Below, one piece after another: positions 55,579 through 64,000 of a DNA stretch of 64,000 nt; positions within the stretch are counted from its first letter, which is position 1; the number at the start of each line of letters is the position of its first letter. A program made the position numbers and the translations under genes. A model generated the notes under the pieces. The model did not search any database, had not been told where the DNA came from, and saw only the letters and a program-made list of their open reading frames with translations. This DNA is from Erythrobacteraceae bacterium (GTDB taxonomy: Bacteria; Pseudomonadota; Alphaproteobacteria; Sphingomonadales; Sphingomonadaceae). The stretch covers positions 1 through 64,000 of the forward strand of contig JAIYAM010000032.1 of NCBI GenBank assembly GCA_027489065.1. The letters run 5' to 3'.

Positions 55579-55594
55579 TGTTTCACGTGGAACA
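55579..55594. promoter_or_regulatory. parS site 2 (ParB centromere)
   Basis: TGTTTCACGTGGAACA; on the other strand TGTTCCACGTGAAACA, identical to the classic Bacillus subtilis parS sequence and a full match to TGTTNCACGTGAAACA. It lies in the 145-base gap between the converging queF and diguanylate cyclase/phosphodiesterase genes, so it is not under coding constraint. Confidence 0.92.
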
Positions 55595-55605
55595 TCGCTG
55601 GCTGG

Positions 55606-57804
55606 TCAGAGCCCCGGGGCGCTCAGTTCGAGCTGGACGAATTTGGGAACGGTCTTGTTCTTGTTCGCCTCGCGCCAGGCCGCCAGCGGGAAAGCGCCGG
55701 CGCCCAGCGCCGCGAGCGGAATGCCCGCCTCGGCGAGGCTGTAGGGCGAGATGCGGTGCCGGGTCATGAACCCCCCGCTGCCGTCGCTGATCAGGTGGGT
55801 CTCGAACTGGAGGCCCTGGCTGTTCTCCGAGGCGTTGGCGACCTTGCTCACCACCAGCTGCCCGTGTCCCAGATCGAGCACGACCTCCGTGCCGACCGGG
55901 ACCCCGGCCAGCCCGTTGATGCGCGCGCCGGTCTTGGACAGGTTGCGCAGGATCACGTCGTAGTAGTGATCCTCGTGGATCAATCCAACCTTGCGGAAGA
56001 TGGTGATGCGTTCGGAGCGGTGGCGCGGCGGGCCGCTCGGGCGGAACTCGGCGTCGTGCTCCGCGAATTTTTCGAGCACCTGTTCCTGAAGCATGGGCCG
56101 CGAGAAGATGTAGCCCTGCACGAGGTCAGCGCCGCGTTCACGCACCAGCTGGAGCTCGTCCATCGCCTCGACGCCCTCGGCAACGGTCTCCATCCCCAGC
56201 GCCTTGGCGAGCGCCACGATCGCGGTGATGATCGCGGGGTTGATGTCGCCGTTCTCGGTGCAGCCGCGCACGAAGCTCTGGTCGATCTTGATCTTGTCGA
56301 AGTGGCCGTGCTTGAGGTAGCCGAGCGAGGAATAGCCGGTCCCGAAGTCGTCGAGCGCCAGCCTGACGCCCAACTTCTTCAAATCGCGGAAGATTGCGTC
56401 GACCGTCTCGAGGTCGCCGACGAACACGCTCTCGGTGATTTCCAGCTCGAGCCGACCGGCCGGCAGACCCGAGGCATGCAGCGCATTGGCAACCGCCTTG
56501 CGGAATCCGGGACGGACGAACTGCTTGGCCGAGACGTTGACCGCAACGCGGATCGTCTCGGGCCAGGCGAGCGCGTCGGTGCAGGCCTGCTTCAGGGCCA
56601 TCTCGCCGATGCGGATGATGAGGTCGTCGTTCTCGGCGATCGGAATGAAATGGGCAGGGCTGATATCGCCTGCCTCTTCGTCGTGCCAGCGCAGCAGCGC
56701 CTCGAAGCATTTGACCTCGTTGGTCTCGGGATCGACCAGCGGCTGGTAGGCCAGCTTCAGCTCGTCCTTGTCGACCGCGTCGCGCAACCGGTCGCCAAGC
56801 ATGGCGGTCTTCGAGGCCGCGTCGCGCAACTCGCTGGTGAAGAAGCAGAATGTGCCGCCGCGGGTCTCCTTGGCGGAATAGAGCGCCATGTCCGCGGCCC
56901 GCGTCAACTCTTCGGCCTCGACCCCGTCATAGGGCGCAATCGCGATCCCGACCGAGGTGCCGATGATCGCGCGGCGACCGTTGATCTGGTAGGGCTGGGA
57001 GATCGACTGGACGATGCGGTTGGCGAGTTCGCCAAGGGTCCCGCGGTCGTCCATGTCGGGAAGCAGCACCTGGAATTCGTCCCCGCCGAGCCGTCCGACC
57101 TCGCCTGCGTCCTTGACGATCGAGGAAAGGCGCTGCGCAACCTGCTTCAGCAGCTCGTCGCCCGCGGGGTGGCCCATGGTGTCGTTGACCTGCTTGAAGC
57201 GGTCGAGATCGAGCATCATCAGGGCGCAGCTGCGCTTGGTGGCGCGGAAGGCGGCAAGGATCGCGGAGAGGCGCTCGCCCAGCTTGCGGCGATTGGCGAG
57301 GCCGGTGAGTTCGTCGACCTGCGACTGGCGCGCGACCTGGGTCTCGTAGGCATACTGCGCCGAAATATCGACCGCGCTGCCGCGATAGCCCTGGAACTTG
57401 CCCTTGGCGTCGATCAGCGCCCGTCCGTTCAGGCGCCACCAGCGGGTCGAACCGCGTGCGGAGGGCACCGCGACGACCTGCTCGTCGAGCTTGGAGCGGG
57501 CCTTGAGCTTGAAAGCGAGGCTGCGTTGCCCGCTGGCGGTGCCTTCCTCATCGGCATCGAGAAACACACGGGTAAGCGGCGTTCCGATCAGCGTGTCGCG
57601 CTCCGCGCCGAGGTCGGCGAGCGCGCGCTGCGACAGGAAGCTGAGGCGGTCCTCGGCGTCGGTAGCCCAGAACATGCCGATGCCCAGTTCCTCGACGTCG
57701 CCCAGCACAACGCTGCGCTCGGGCCGGTTTGCCGGTCCGGCGCCATTCCCCTCGGGGGCTGCGCGAGCGGAGTCGCGCGCGGGTCTGCGAAAGCCAAGCG
57801 CCAT
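55606..57804 (-). CDS. PAS-GGDEF-EAL-PilZ c-di-GMP signalling protein
   Basis: A 732-residue soluble protein with domains in order: PAS (about 37-155), GGDEF (about 160-325, with an intact GGDEF in RLGGDEFQVLLP), EAL (about 345-590, with CFEALLRW and the later DDFGTGYSSLGYLK) and a C-terminal PilZ domain (about 605-705, with NLSKTGARI). Both cyclase and phosphodiesterase motifs look intact, so the net activity cannot be called. No RxxD inhibitory site stands just before GGDEF. It is transcribed divergently from the propionyl-CoA synthase gene, with about 190 bases between them. Confidence 0.92.
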   Translation of the reverse strand: MALGFRRPARDSARAAPEGNGAGPANRPERSVVLGDVEELGIGMFWATDAEDRLSFLSQRALADLGAERDTLIGTPLTRVFLDADEEGTASGQRSLAFKLKARSKLDEQVVAVPSARGSTRWWRLNGRALIDAKGKFQGYRGSAVDISAQYAYETQVARQSQVDELTGLANRRKLGERLSAILAAFRATKRSCALMMLDLDRFKQVNDTMGHPAGDELLKQVAQRLSSIVKDAGEVGRLGGDEFQVLLPDMDDRGTLGELANRIVQSISQPYQINGRRAIIGTSVGIAIAPYDGVEAEELTRAADMALYSAKETRGGTFCFFTSELRDAASKTAMLGDRLRDAVDKDELKLAYQPLVDPETNEVKCFEALLRWHDEEAGDISPAHFIPIAENDDLIIRIGEMALKQACTDALAWPETIRVAVNVSAKQFVRPGFRKAVANALHASGLPAGRLELEITESVFVGDLETVDAIFRDLKKLGVRLALDDFGTGYSSLGYLKHGHFDKIKIDQSFVRGCTENGDINPAIITAIVALAKALGMETVAEGVEAMDELQLVRERGADLVQGYIFSRPMLQEQVLEKFAEHDAEFRPSGPPRHRSERITIFRKVGLIHEDHYYDVILRNLSKTGARINGLAGVPVGTEVVLDLGHGQLVVSKVANASENSQGLQFETHLISDGSGGFMTRHRISPYSLAEAGIPLAALGAGAFPLAAWREANKNKTVPKFVQLELSAPGL

Positions 57805-57996
57805 GCTTTGTCCTCGTCCGGGTCGGCTGGGTACGCCGCTCCGTGCCGTCGGCCATAAGCGGGGCGTGGTTTACAAAGCGTTAGCCGCGCCTCGCCACGG
57901 TCACGAGGGCCGCGCATCACGCCTGCGGAACCCTTTCGCCTATCCCGCGTTATCGGCAGGTGCGGCGTTCTTGGCATTTTCTTGCCGGGGCGGCGC

Positions 57997-60900
57997 ATGC
58001 CGTGTAATTTTGATGCAATACCGCCAGGCGTTCGGGATCGCGCTTTCGAGTTTTTGCGACTTTCGGGGGACGAGACCATTTCTGTCACCACTCTGCCGGT
58101 AACGACGCCCGACGCGTTGACCAACCCTGTGCGCAACCGCGCCGACTGGGAGGCCATGCGTGCCGCCGCGCTCGCTGATCCGGGTGCGTTCCATGGCAGC
58201 ATCGCCGCCAAGGGCATGCATTGGTTCGTTGGGGATGTCGGTGCCGCAGGAGCGTGGCTGGCGCTGGGCGAGGACGGAAGCTGGCACGGCTGGGACGCCG
58301 CCTCGGCCGCGCCTGTCAGCCCCGATCTGCCGGATGATTTCACCCCCTGGCATACCGGCTTTGACGGTTCGAACCCGCCTCACTGGCGCTGGTTTGTCGG
58401 CGGGCGCACCAACGCCGCTTTCTCCGAACTCGACCGTCACGTACTCGCCGGACATGGGGCCGAAGCCGCGCTGATCTTCGAGGGCGACCGCTGGGACATG
58501 AGCGCGAACGGTGGCAAGGGCGCGCCGATCGACTGCTTCACGATCAGCCGCAAGCGCCTGCTGCTCGAAGTCGCCAAGTGCGCCGTCGCGCTGGAGGCGC
58601 TCGGCCTCAAGCCGGGCGACCGCATGGCATTGAACATGCCGAGCATCGTGCCGCAGATCTATTGGACCGAGGCCGCCAAGCGCATGGGCGTGGTCTACAC
58701 GGCGGTGTTCGGCGGCTTTTCCGACAAGACCCTGTCGGACCGCATCGCCGACACTGGCGCGCGGGTGATCGTCACTTCCGATGGCAGCTACCGCAACGCG
58801 CAGGTTGCCGCCTTCAAGAACGCCTATACCGATCCGGCGCTCGACAATTTCGTGCCCGTGACAACGGCGCTCGAGATTTTGGGCGGGCTTGATCTTAAAC
58901 TGCCGGAAGGCGGCCACGAAACGATCCTCGCGACCGTGCGCGAAGCGCTGTCGGGAGAGATCACGGTCGATCGTTCCGACGTGATGCGCGGCGTGGGCAG
59001 GGCGCTCATCAACCTCGGCGCGGAAGGCCGCATCACCACCGCGGACGCCGCCCGTGTGCGGATCGCGATCGCCTCCAGCCTCGTCACCCTGCCGCCGCGC
59101 GTCGAGGCGGTGATCGTGTGCCGCCACACGCACCAGCCCGACATGATCTGGCGCGAGGAGCGCGACCGCTGGAGCCACGAGCTGACCGATGCCGCGCTCG
59201 TCTCCGTGCTCGAGAAGGCGCGCGCAGCAGGCTTCGACGTCCATGGCGAGGCCGAGCTCCTGGCGCTCCCCGACAGCGATTTCGTGCGCGCGATCTGGGC
59301 TTCGTCCAAGCCCCTCGCGGTTGACGCCGATTACCCGATGTTCTTCATCTACACCTCGGGCAGCACCGGCAAGCCGAAGGGGATCGTGCATTCCCACGGC
59401 TATGCCGCGGGCGTTGCCGAGACGATGAAGGCGAGCTTTGACGCGCGCCCCGGCGACACGCTGTTCGTGGTCGCCGATCCGGGCTGGATCACCGGGCAGA
59501 GCTACCTGATCTGCGCGCCGCTGATGACGCGGGTAACAAGCCTTGTCTCCGAAGGCTCGCCGGTCTTCCCCCACGCGGGCCGCTTTGCCTCCATGATCGA
59601 GCGGCACAATGTGCGCATCTTCAAGGCGGGGGTGACCTTCCTCAAGGCGATCATGTCGGACCCGGCAAACCTCGCCGAGCTCGAACGCTACGACATGAGC
59701 GGGCTGCGCGTCGCCACCTTCTGCGCCGAGCCGGTCAGCCCGAGCGTGCAGGCCTTCGGGATGGAGCACGTCACCCCGCGCTACATCAACTCCTACTGGG
59801 CGACCGAGCACGGCGGCATCGCCTGGACGCACATGTTCGCTAATGACGACTTCCCCTTGCGCCCTGACGCGCACGCCTATCCGCTGCCGTGGATCGTCGG
59901 CGACGTGTGGGTTGAGGACGAGACGAGCGGCACCTCCGACGCGCCCTTTGCCCGATCGGGCGAAGGCGGCGTGTCCTGGCGCCGCGCCGCAACCGGCGAG
60001 AAGGGTGAGATCGTCATCGCCGCGCCTTACCCCTACCTCGCGCGCACCATCTGGGGCGATATCGCGGGCTTCAAGGTCGAAGACGGCCGCGTCGATCCCG
60101 CTTGGCGCGGCGATGCGGCTCGCTGGGAGGACGGTTATTGGCGGCGCTGGAAAGGCGCCTGGGCCTACACCCAGGGCGACTTCGCGATCCAGCATGCCGA
60201 TGGCTCCTTCTCGTTCCACGGCCGCTCGGACGATGTCATCAATGTCTCGGGCCACCGCATGGGCACCGAGGAAATCGAGGGCGCGGTGCTGCGCGACAAG
60301 GCGCTCGCGCCGGATTCGCCGGTCGGCAACGTGCTGGTGGTCGGCGCCCCGCACCGCGAGAAAGGGCTGACCCCGCTCGCCTTCGTGGTCCCGGTCGCAG
60401 GCCGCAAGCTCACCCACGAGGACAAGCGCCGGTTGTTCGACCTCGTGCGCACCGAGAAGGGCGCGGTCGCGGTGCCGGCGGACTTCATCGAGGTCTCGCA
60501 GTTCCCCGAAACGCGCTCGGGCAAATACATGCGCCGCATGGTCCGTGCGCTGGTGGTGGGCGAGGATGTCGGTGACGTCACGACGCTCAGGAACCCCGAG
60601 GCGCTCGACGAGCTGCGCAAGGTCATCGGCGATTGGCAGCGCAAGCAGCGCATGAGCGACGAGCAGGCGCTGTTCGACCGCCACCGCTATTTCCTCGTGC
60701 AGTACAACACGGTTGCGCCGGGCAAGCAGGTCGCGACGGTCACGGTCACCAACGCGCCGGTCAATGCGCTGAACGAGCGCGCGATCGACGAGCTGGTGCT
60801 GGTCACCTCGACCCTTGCGCGCGACGAGAATGTCGTGGCGGTGGTGTTCACCGGCGAGGGCACGTCTTCCTTCGTGGCCGGTGCGGACATCCGCCAGATG

Positions 60901-63570
60901 CTCGAGGAGATCCACACGGTCGACGAGGCGATGGTGCTCCCCAACAACGCGCACCTCGCGTTCCGCACCATCGAGAGCATGGGCAAGCCCTGCATCGCGG
61001 CAGTGCAGGGCGTGGCGCTGGGCGGCGGCATGGAGTTCGCGCTCGCCTGCCATTACCGCGTCGCCGAGCCCGTCGCGCGCTTCGGCCAGCCCGAAATCCG
61101 GCTGCGGCTGCTCCCCGGCTATGGCGGCACGCAGCGCCTCCCGCGTCTTCTCGCCGACCGTCGCGGAGCGGAAGGCGTGCGCGATGCGCTCGACCTGATC
61201 CTTGGCGGGCGCAGCATTACGGCGGATGAGGCGGCCGATGTCGGCGTGGTCGATCATCTGGTCGACGGCGCGGAAGATGCGCTTTCGGCGGCCCATGCGG
61301 CGGTGCGCGACTTCGTGCGGCACGGCGCCGGTTCCGCGCTCGGCCAAGCTTTTGCCGAACGGCAGGCAGCGGTCACGCGCTGGGACACGGCGGCGGATGT
61401 GTCGCTCGACACGGTGCTGAAGGACGACTTCCTCGCGCGCATCCTGCGCCAGCTCGATTGGGCAGGGCGCGGTCAGGCTGGCGCACGCGCGCTCGACGCG
61501 GTGCGCGTGGGCCTCGAGCAGGGAATCACCGCAGGTCTCGCCCGCGAGGCCAAGCTGTTTGCCGAAGCCATCGTCGATCCGGAAGGCGGCAAGACCGGCA
61601 TCCGGCAGTTCATGGACAAGGTTGCGCCCCCGCTTCCGGTGCGGCGCGATGGCGTGTGGATCGATGCCGAGCACGAGATGCGTGCGCAAGCATTGGAGGC
61701 AGCAGGCGATCTGCTTCCCGTGGGAGCGCCCTTCTATCCGGGCGTGACCCCGATCCCGCGTCACCAATATGCCTTCGGCATCGCCCGCGACCCCGACACC
61801 GGCCAGCCGCGCTTCGGCCCTCCGGCGAGCCACGAGAAGGAGCTGATCGTCAAGGTGCCGGAGCCCGCGCCCAACGAGGCGCTGCTCTACATGCTGACCA
61901 GCGAGGTCAACTTCAACGACATCTGGGCGCTGACCGGGATCCCCGTCTCGCCCTTCGACAGCCACGAAGAGGACGTGCAGATCACCGGATCAGGCGGCAT
62001 CGCGCTGGTCGCGGCGCTCGGGTCGGAGACGCGCGCACAGGGGCGGATCAAGGTCGGCGATCTGGTGACGGTCTATTCCGGCACCAACGATCTGCTCAGC
62101 CCGCTCGTCGGCAATGATCCGATGTATGCGGACTTCAGCATCCAGGGCTACGAGACCGAGACGGGGAGCCATGCGCAGTTCCTGACCGTGCAGGCCCCGC
62201 AGATGCACAAGGTGCCGCCCGATCTCACGCTGGAGCAGGCGGGAAGCTATGTGCTCAACCTCGGCACCATCGCGCGCTGCCTGTTCACGACCTTGCAGAT
62301 CGCGCCGGGACGGACTTTGTTCGTCGAAGGCGCGGCGACGGGGACGGGGCTCGATGCGCTGCGCTCGTCGGTGCGCACCGGCTTGCAGGTGACGGGGCTC
62401 GTTTCCTCGGAAGAGCGGGCGAGCTTCATCACGCAGGTGCAAGGCGCTGTCGGGGCGATCAACCGCAAGGATGCGCGCTTTGCAGGCCTTTATTCGGTTG
62501 TCCCGGAGGACAAGGCAGAAGCGCAAGCCTGGGAAGCCGCCGGCGCGCCGCTGGTCGAAGAGTTCAAGGCATTGAACGGCGGGAAGCTCGCCGATTACGT
62601 CGTGAGCCACGCAGGCGAAACGGCCTTCCCGCGCTCGTTCCAGCTCTTGGCCGAGAACGGCACGCTCGCCTTCTACGGCGCGTCGTCGGGCTATCACTTC
62701 AGCTTCATGGGCAAGCCGGGGACGGCCACGCCCGAGGAAATGCTCCGCCGTGCGGCCCTGAGGGGCGGCGAGGCGGTGCTGATCTTCTACGGGCCGGGAT
62801 CGTCCGAATTGCTTGACGAGACGGGCCTCGAAATGATCGAGGCCGCGCGCCGCTTCAACGCACGCTCTGTCATCGCCACCACCACCGACGGCCAGCGCGA
62901 GTTCCTGCAATCGCTGGGTCTCGAGGATGCCATCGAAGGCATCGTCAGCCTCGAAGCCATTCGCCGCCGCGAGGGGGCGAACTTCCACTGGCCCGACACC
63001 ATGCCGCGCCTGCCCGATGCCAAGGTCGATATCGAGGTCTTCAAGGCGGCCGTGCGCGACTATCAGGACCGGGTGATGAAGCCCTTCGGCACTGCCGTCG
63101 GCAAGATCCTGCGTTCGCCCGACAACCCGCGCGGCAACCCCGATCTGGTGTTCGAGCGGGCAGGGCAGGACACGCTCGGCATCTCGACCTCGCTGGTGAA
63201 GCCCTTCACCGGGCGGGTGATCTTTGCCGAAGATCTCACCGGCTGCCGCTTCACCTTCTACGCCCCGCAGGTCTGGACCCGCCAGCGCCAGATCCTGATG
63301 CCGACCGCCTCGATCCTCGGCACGCACCTGTGCAACGCCTACGAGGTCGCGCGCATGAACGACATGATCGCCGCGGGCCTGCTCGAAGTGACCGAGCCCG
63401 AGGTTGTGGCGTGGGACGGCTTGCCCGAAGCACACCAGGCGATGTGGGAGAACCGGCACACCGGCTCGACCTACGTGGTCAATCATGCGCTGCCCGAAAT
63501 GGGTCTCAGAAGCCGCGACGCGCTGCTTGAGGCATGGGCAGCAGCCGCATCCGGGGAACCGGACGGCTGA
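57997..63570 (+). CDS. pcs: Propionyl-CoA synthase, trifunctional fusion enzyme
   Basis: A giant protein of about 1857 residues that converts 3-hydroxypropionate, ATP, CoA and NADPH to propionyl-CoA in one polypeptide. Three parts are visible. The acyl-CoA synthetase (about 80-880) has the AMP motif YTSGSTGKPKG near residue 452 and the A10 lysine in RSGKYMRRM near 841. The enoyl-CoA hydratase (about 905-1170) has FVAGADIRQ and GVALGGGMEFALACHYR. The MDR-type enoyl-CoA reductase (about 1275-1857) has VNFNDIWALTGIPVSPF and VEGAATGTGLDALR. Length and order match the enzyme of Chloroflexus and Erythrobacter sp. NAP1. The start is uncertain: ATG 57997 is used; TTG 58054 would drop 19 poorly convincing residues. 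Confidence 0.93.
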   Translation: MPCNFDAIPPGVRDRAFEFLRLSGDETISVTTLPVTTPDALTNPVRNRADWEAMRAAALADPGAFHGSIAAKGMHWFVGDVGAAGAWLALGEDGSWHGWDAASAAPVSPDLPDDFTPWHTGFDGSNPPHWRWFVGGRTNAAFSELDRHVLAGHGAEAALIFEGDRWDMSANGGKGAPIDCFTISRKRLLLEVAKCAVALEALGLKPGDRMALNMPSIVPQIYWTEAAKRMGVVYTAVFGGFSDKTLSDRIADTGARVIVTSDGSYRNAQVAAFKNAYTDPALDNFVPVTTALEILGGLDLKLPEGGHETILATVREALSGEITVDRSDVMRGVGRALINLGAEGRITTADAARVRIAIASSLVTLPPRVEAVIVCRHTHQPDMIWREERDRWSHELTDAALVSVLEKARAAGFDVHGEAELLALPDSDFVRAIWASSKPLAVDADYPMFFIYTSGSTGKPKGIVHSHGYAAGVAETMKASFDARPGDTLFVVADPGWITGQSYLICAPLMTRVTSLVSEGSPVFPHAGRFASMIERHNVRIFKAGVTFLKAIMSDPANLAELERYDMSGLRVATFCAEPVSPSVQAFGMEHVTPRYINSYWATEHGGIAWTHMFANDDFPLRPDAHAYPLPWIVGDVWVEDETSGTSDAPFARSGEGGVSWRRAATGEKGEIVIAAPYPYLARTIWGDIAGFKVEDGRVDPAWRGDAARWEDGYWRRWKGAWAYTQGDFAIQHADGSFSFHGRSDDVINVSGHRMGTEEIEGAVLRDKALAPDSPVGNVLVVGAPHREKGLTPLAFVVPVAGRKLTHEDKRRLFDLVRTEKGAVAVPADFIEVSQFPETRSGKYMRRMVRALVVGEDVGDVTTLRNPEALDELRKVIGDWQRKQRMSDEQALFDRHRYFLVQYNTVAPGKQVATVTVTNAPVNALNERAIDELVLVTSTLARDENVVAVVFTGEGTSSFVAGADIRQMLEEIHTVDEAMVLPNNAHLAFRTIESMGKPCIAAVQGVALGGGMEFALACHYRVAEPVARFGQPEIRLRLLPGYGGTQRLPRLLADRRGAEGVRDALDLILGGRSITADEAADVGVVDHLVDGAEDALSAAHAAVRDFVRHGAGSALGQAFAERQAAVTRWDTAADVSLDTVLKDDFLARILRQLDWAGRGQAGARALDAVRVGLEQGITAGLAREAKLFAEAIVDPEGGKTGIRQFMDKVAPPLPVRRDGVWIDAEHEMRAQALEAAGDLLPVGAPFYPGVTPIPRHQYAFGIARDPDTGQPRFGPPASHEKELIVKVPEPAPNEALLYMLTSEVNFNDIWALTGIPVSPFDSHEEDVQITGSGGIALVAALGSETRAQGRIKVGDLVTVYSGTNDLLSPLVGNDPMYADFSIQGYETETGSHAQFLTVQAPQMHKVPPDLTLEQAGSYVLNLGTIARCLFTTLQIAPGRTLFVEGAATGTGLDALRSSVRTGLQVTGLVSSEERASFITQVQGAVGAINRKDARFAGLYSVVPEDKAEAQAWEAAGAPLVEEFKALNGGKLADYVVSHAGETAFPRSFQLLAENGTLAFYGASSGYHFSFMGKPGTATPEEMLRRAALRGGEAVLIFYGPGSSELLDETGLEMIEAARRFNARSVIATTTDGQREFLQSLGLEDAIEGIVSLEAIRRREGANFHWPDTMPRLPDAKVDIEVFKAAVRDYQDRVMKPFGTAVGKILRSPDNPRGNPDLVFERAGQDTLGISTSLVKPFTGRVIFAEDLTGCRFTFYAPQVWTRQRQILMPTASILGTHLCNAYEVARMNDMIAAGLLEVTEPEVVAWDGLPEAHQAMWENRHTGSTYVVNHALPEMGLRSRDALLEAWAAAASGEPDG

Positions 63571-63634
63571 CTTGCGCGTTGCGCAATTTGAAACGTTCTT
63601 CGCTCTCCTCCCCAGAGATTGAACGAAACACAAA

Positions 63635-63651
63635 GCGAAGCATGGCTTCGC
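63635..63651 (+). other. Perfect hairpin in the pcs-mcr gap
   Basis: GCGAAGC-ATG-GCTTCGC is a perfect 7-bp stem with a 3-base loop, ending 25 bases before the mcr ATG and upstream of its gaggaga ribosome site. It could set differential expression between pcs and mcr or be an operator. Confidence 0.45.
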
Positions 63652-63676
63652 GGTAATTTCTGTGAGGAGAGAGCTT

Positions 63677-64000
63677 ATGGCCAAATCGAAAGCCGCCGCC
63701 GCCGCGCCCGCCTTGCAGGGCGACGTCCCGGGCCGTCTGGCCGGCAAGATCGCCGTCGTCACTGGCGCGGCGGGCAATCTGGGCGGACATATCGTCAGCC
63801 ACTACCTTGCAGAGGGCGCAACCGTCGTCATGACGGGCCGCACCCCTGACCGCACCAAGGCCGCCGCCGAGGCGCTGCTCAAGGCGACCGGCGCGGATCC
63901 CTCGCGGCTTGCGACAGTCGCGCTCGACGGCGGGGACATCGCCTCGGTGCGCGCCGCGATCGACGAGGTGGTCAAGCAGTTCGGCCGCATCGACATTCTC
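63677..64000 (+). CDS. mcr: Probable malonyl-CoA reductase, N-terminus only (cut by window end)
   Basis: The first 108 residues are visible. After a short alanine-rich lead (MAKSKAAAAAPALQGDVPGR) an SDR domain begins: LAGKIAVVTGAAGNLGGHIV, then LAEGATVVMTGRTPDR and ALDGGDIASVRAAIDEVV. This resembles the N-terminal half of the bifunctional malonyl-CoA reductase of the 3-hydroxypropionate bi-cycle, whose Chloroflexus member starts GRLAGKIALITGGAGNIG. Position 106 bases after pcs, on the same strand, supports this. An ordinary single-domain SDR cannot be ruled out from the part shown. Confidence 0.75.
   Translation, partial: MAKSKAAAAAPALQGDVPGRLAGKIAVVTGAAGNLGGHIVSHYLAEGATVVMTGRTPDRTKAAAEALLKATGADPSRLATVALDGGDIASVRAAIDEVVKQFGRIDIL

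Noticed and set aside
55578..55769. A 63-residue frame starting MFHVEH in parS 2
   Set aside because: It runs antisense to the end of the GGDEF-EAL gene and has no protein-like features; the start only reflects the ATG that parS context provides.
57940..61965. A 1341-residue open frame on the minus strand opposite pcs, and similar long antisense frames opposite ftsZ, ftsI and the S9 peptidase
   Set aside because: Composition is Arg/Ala/His/Gly-rich without any domain, and each lies exactly opposite a well-supported gene. High-GC codon bias removes stop codons from the antisense frame.

Overview
The window is high-GC DNA (long open frames on both strands) from an alphaproteobacterium of the order Sphingomonadales, most likely the Erythrobacter/Porphyrobacter group. 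The evidence is the alphaproteobacterial dcw cluster, the FtsZ with a long acidic linker, the sphingomonad-style cys operon (cobA, DUF2849, cysI, DUF934, cysH), and the propionyl-CoA synthase plus malonyl-CoA reductase pair, known from Chloroflexus and Erythrobacter sp. NAP1. Two canonical ParB-binding parS palindromes suggest an origin-proximal chromosomal location.

Layout. 1-5 kb: minus-strand nitrogen genes glnB-glnA, with a sigma-54-like promoter and an NtrC-like palindrome, then an aminopeptidase / SH3-remnant / argC run. 4.7-15.5 kb: mixed housekeeping genes: a parS-overlapping lipoprotein gene, map, a GIY-YIG gene inside a perfect 32-bp inverted repeat, ccmAB, a pterin dehydratase, an SDR, an S9 peptidase, a DNA glycosylase, a ferredoxin, a cysteine-synthase-type enzyme and two envelope proteins. 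15.9-35.1 kb: a complete, almost gapless division and cell-wall cluster: mraZ, rsmH, ftsL, ftsI, murE, murF, mraY, murD, ftsW, murG, murC, murB, ddl, ftsQ, ftsA, ftsZ. 35.2-40.2 kb: a TPR/SPOR protein, a YbjN protein, proC, a BI-1 family membrane protein and a polyproline lipoprotein. 40.3-42.8 kb: tRNA-Ala(CGC), a cobalamin riboswitch and a btuB-like receptor. 42.9-46.0 kb: obgE, proB and an epimerase. 46.0-50.5 kb: the assimilatory sulfate operon on the minus strand. 50.5-55.5 kb: mscS, a trans-sulfuration enzyme, a sulfurtransferase, a proline-rich membrane protein and queF. 55.6-64 kb: a PAS-GGDEF-EAL-PilZ protein, the 1.86-kilo-residue propionyl-CoA synthase, and the start of malonyl-CoA reductase, cut by the window end.

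How the genes connect. The dcw genes make lipid II and assemble the septum; the following SPOR protein probably joins them. The cys operon reduces APS to sulfide, with CobA supplying the siroheme precursor for CysI, and sulfide feeds the cysteine synthase. The pcs-mcr pair would convert malonyl-CoA to propionyl-CoA through 3-hydroxypropionate. Downstream propionyl-CoA use normally needs a B12-dependent mutase, so the B12-controlled receptor nearby may be relevant.

The most unusual signal is a shared composite element. Both parS sites (4754-4769 and 55579-55594) are followed on one side, after a 7-nt spacer, by a tandem array of an 11-bp G-rich unit, consensus GGAGGGGGTCT. The two arrays point toward each other across 51 kb. 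I do not know of a described parS accessory element of this kind.
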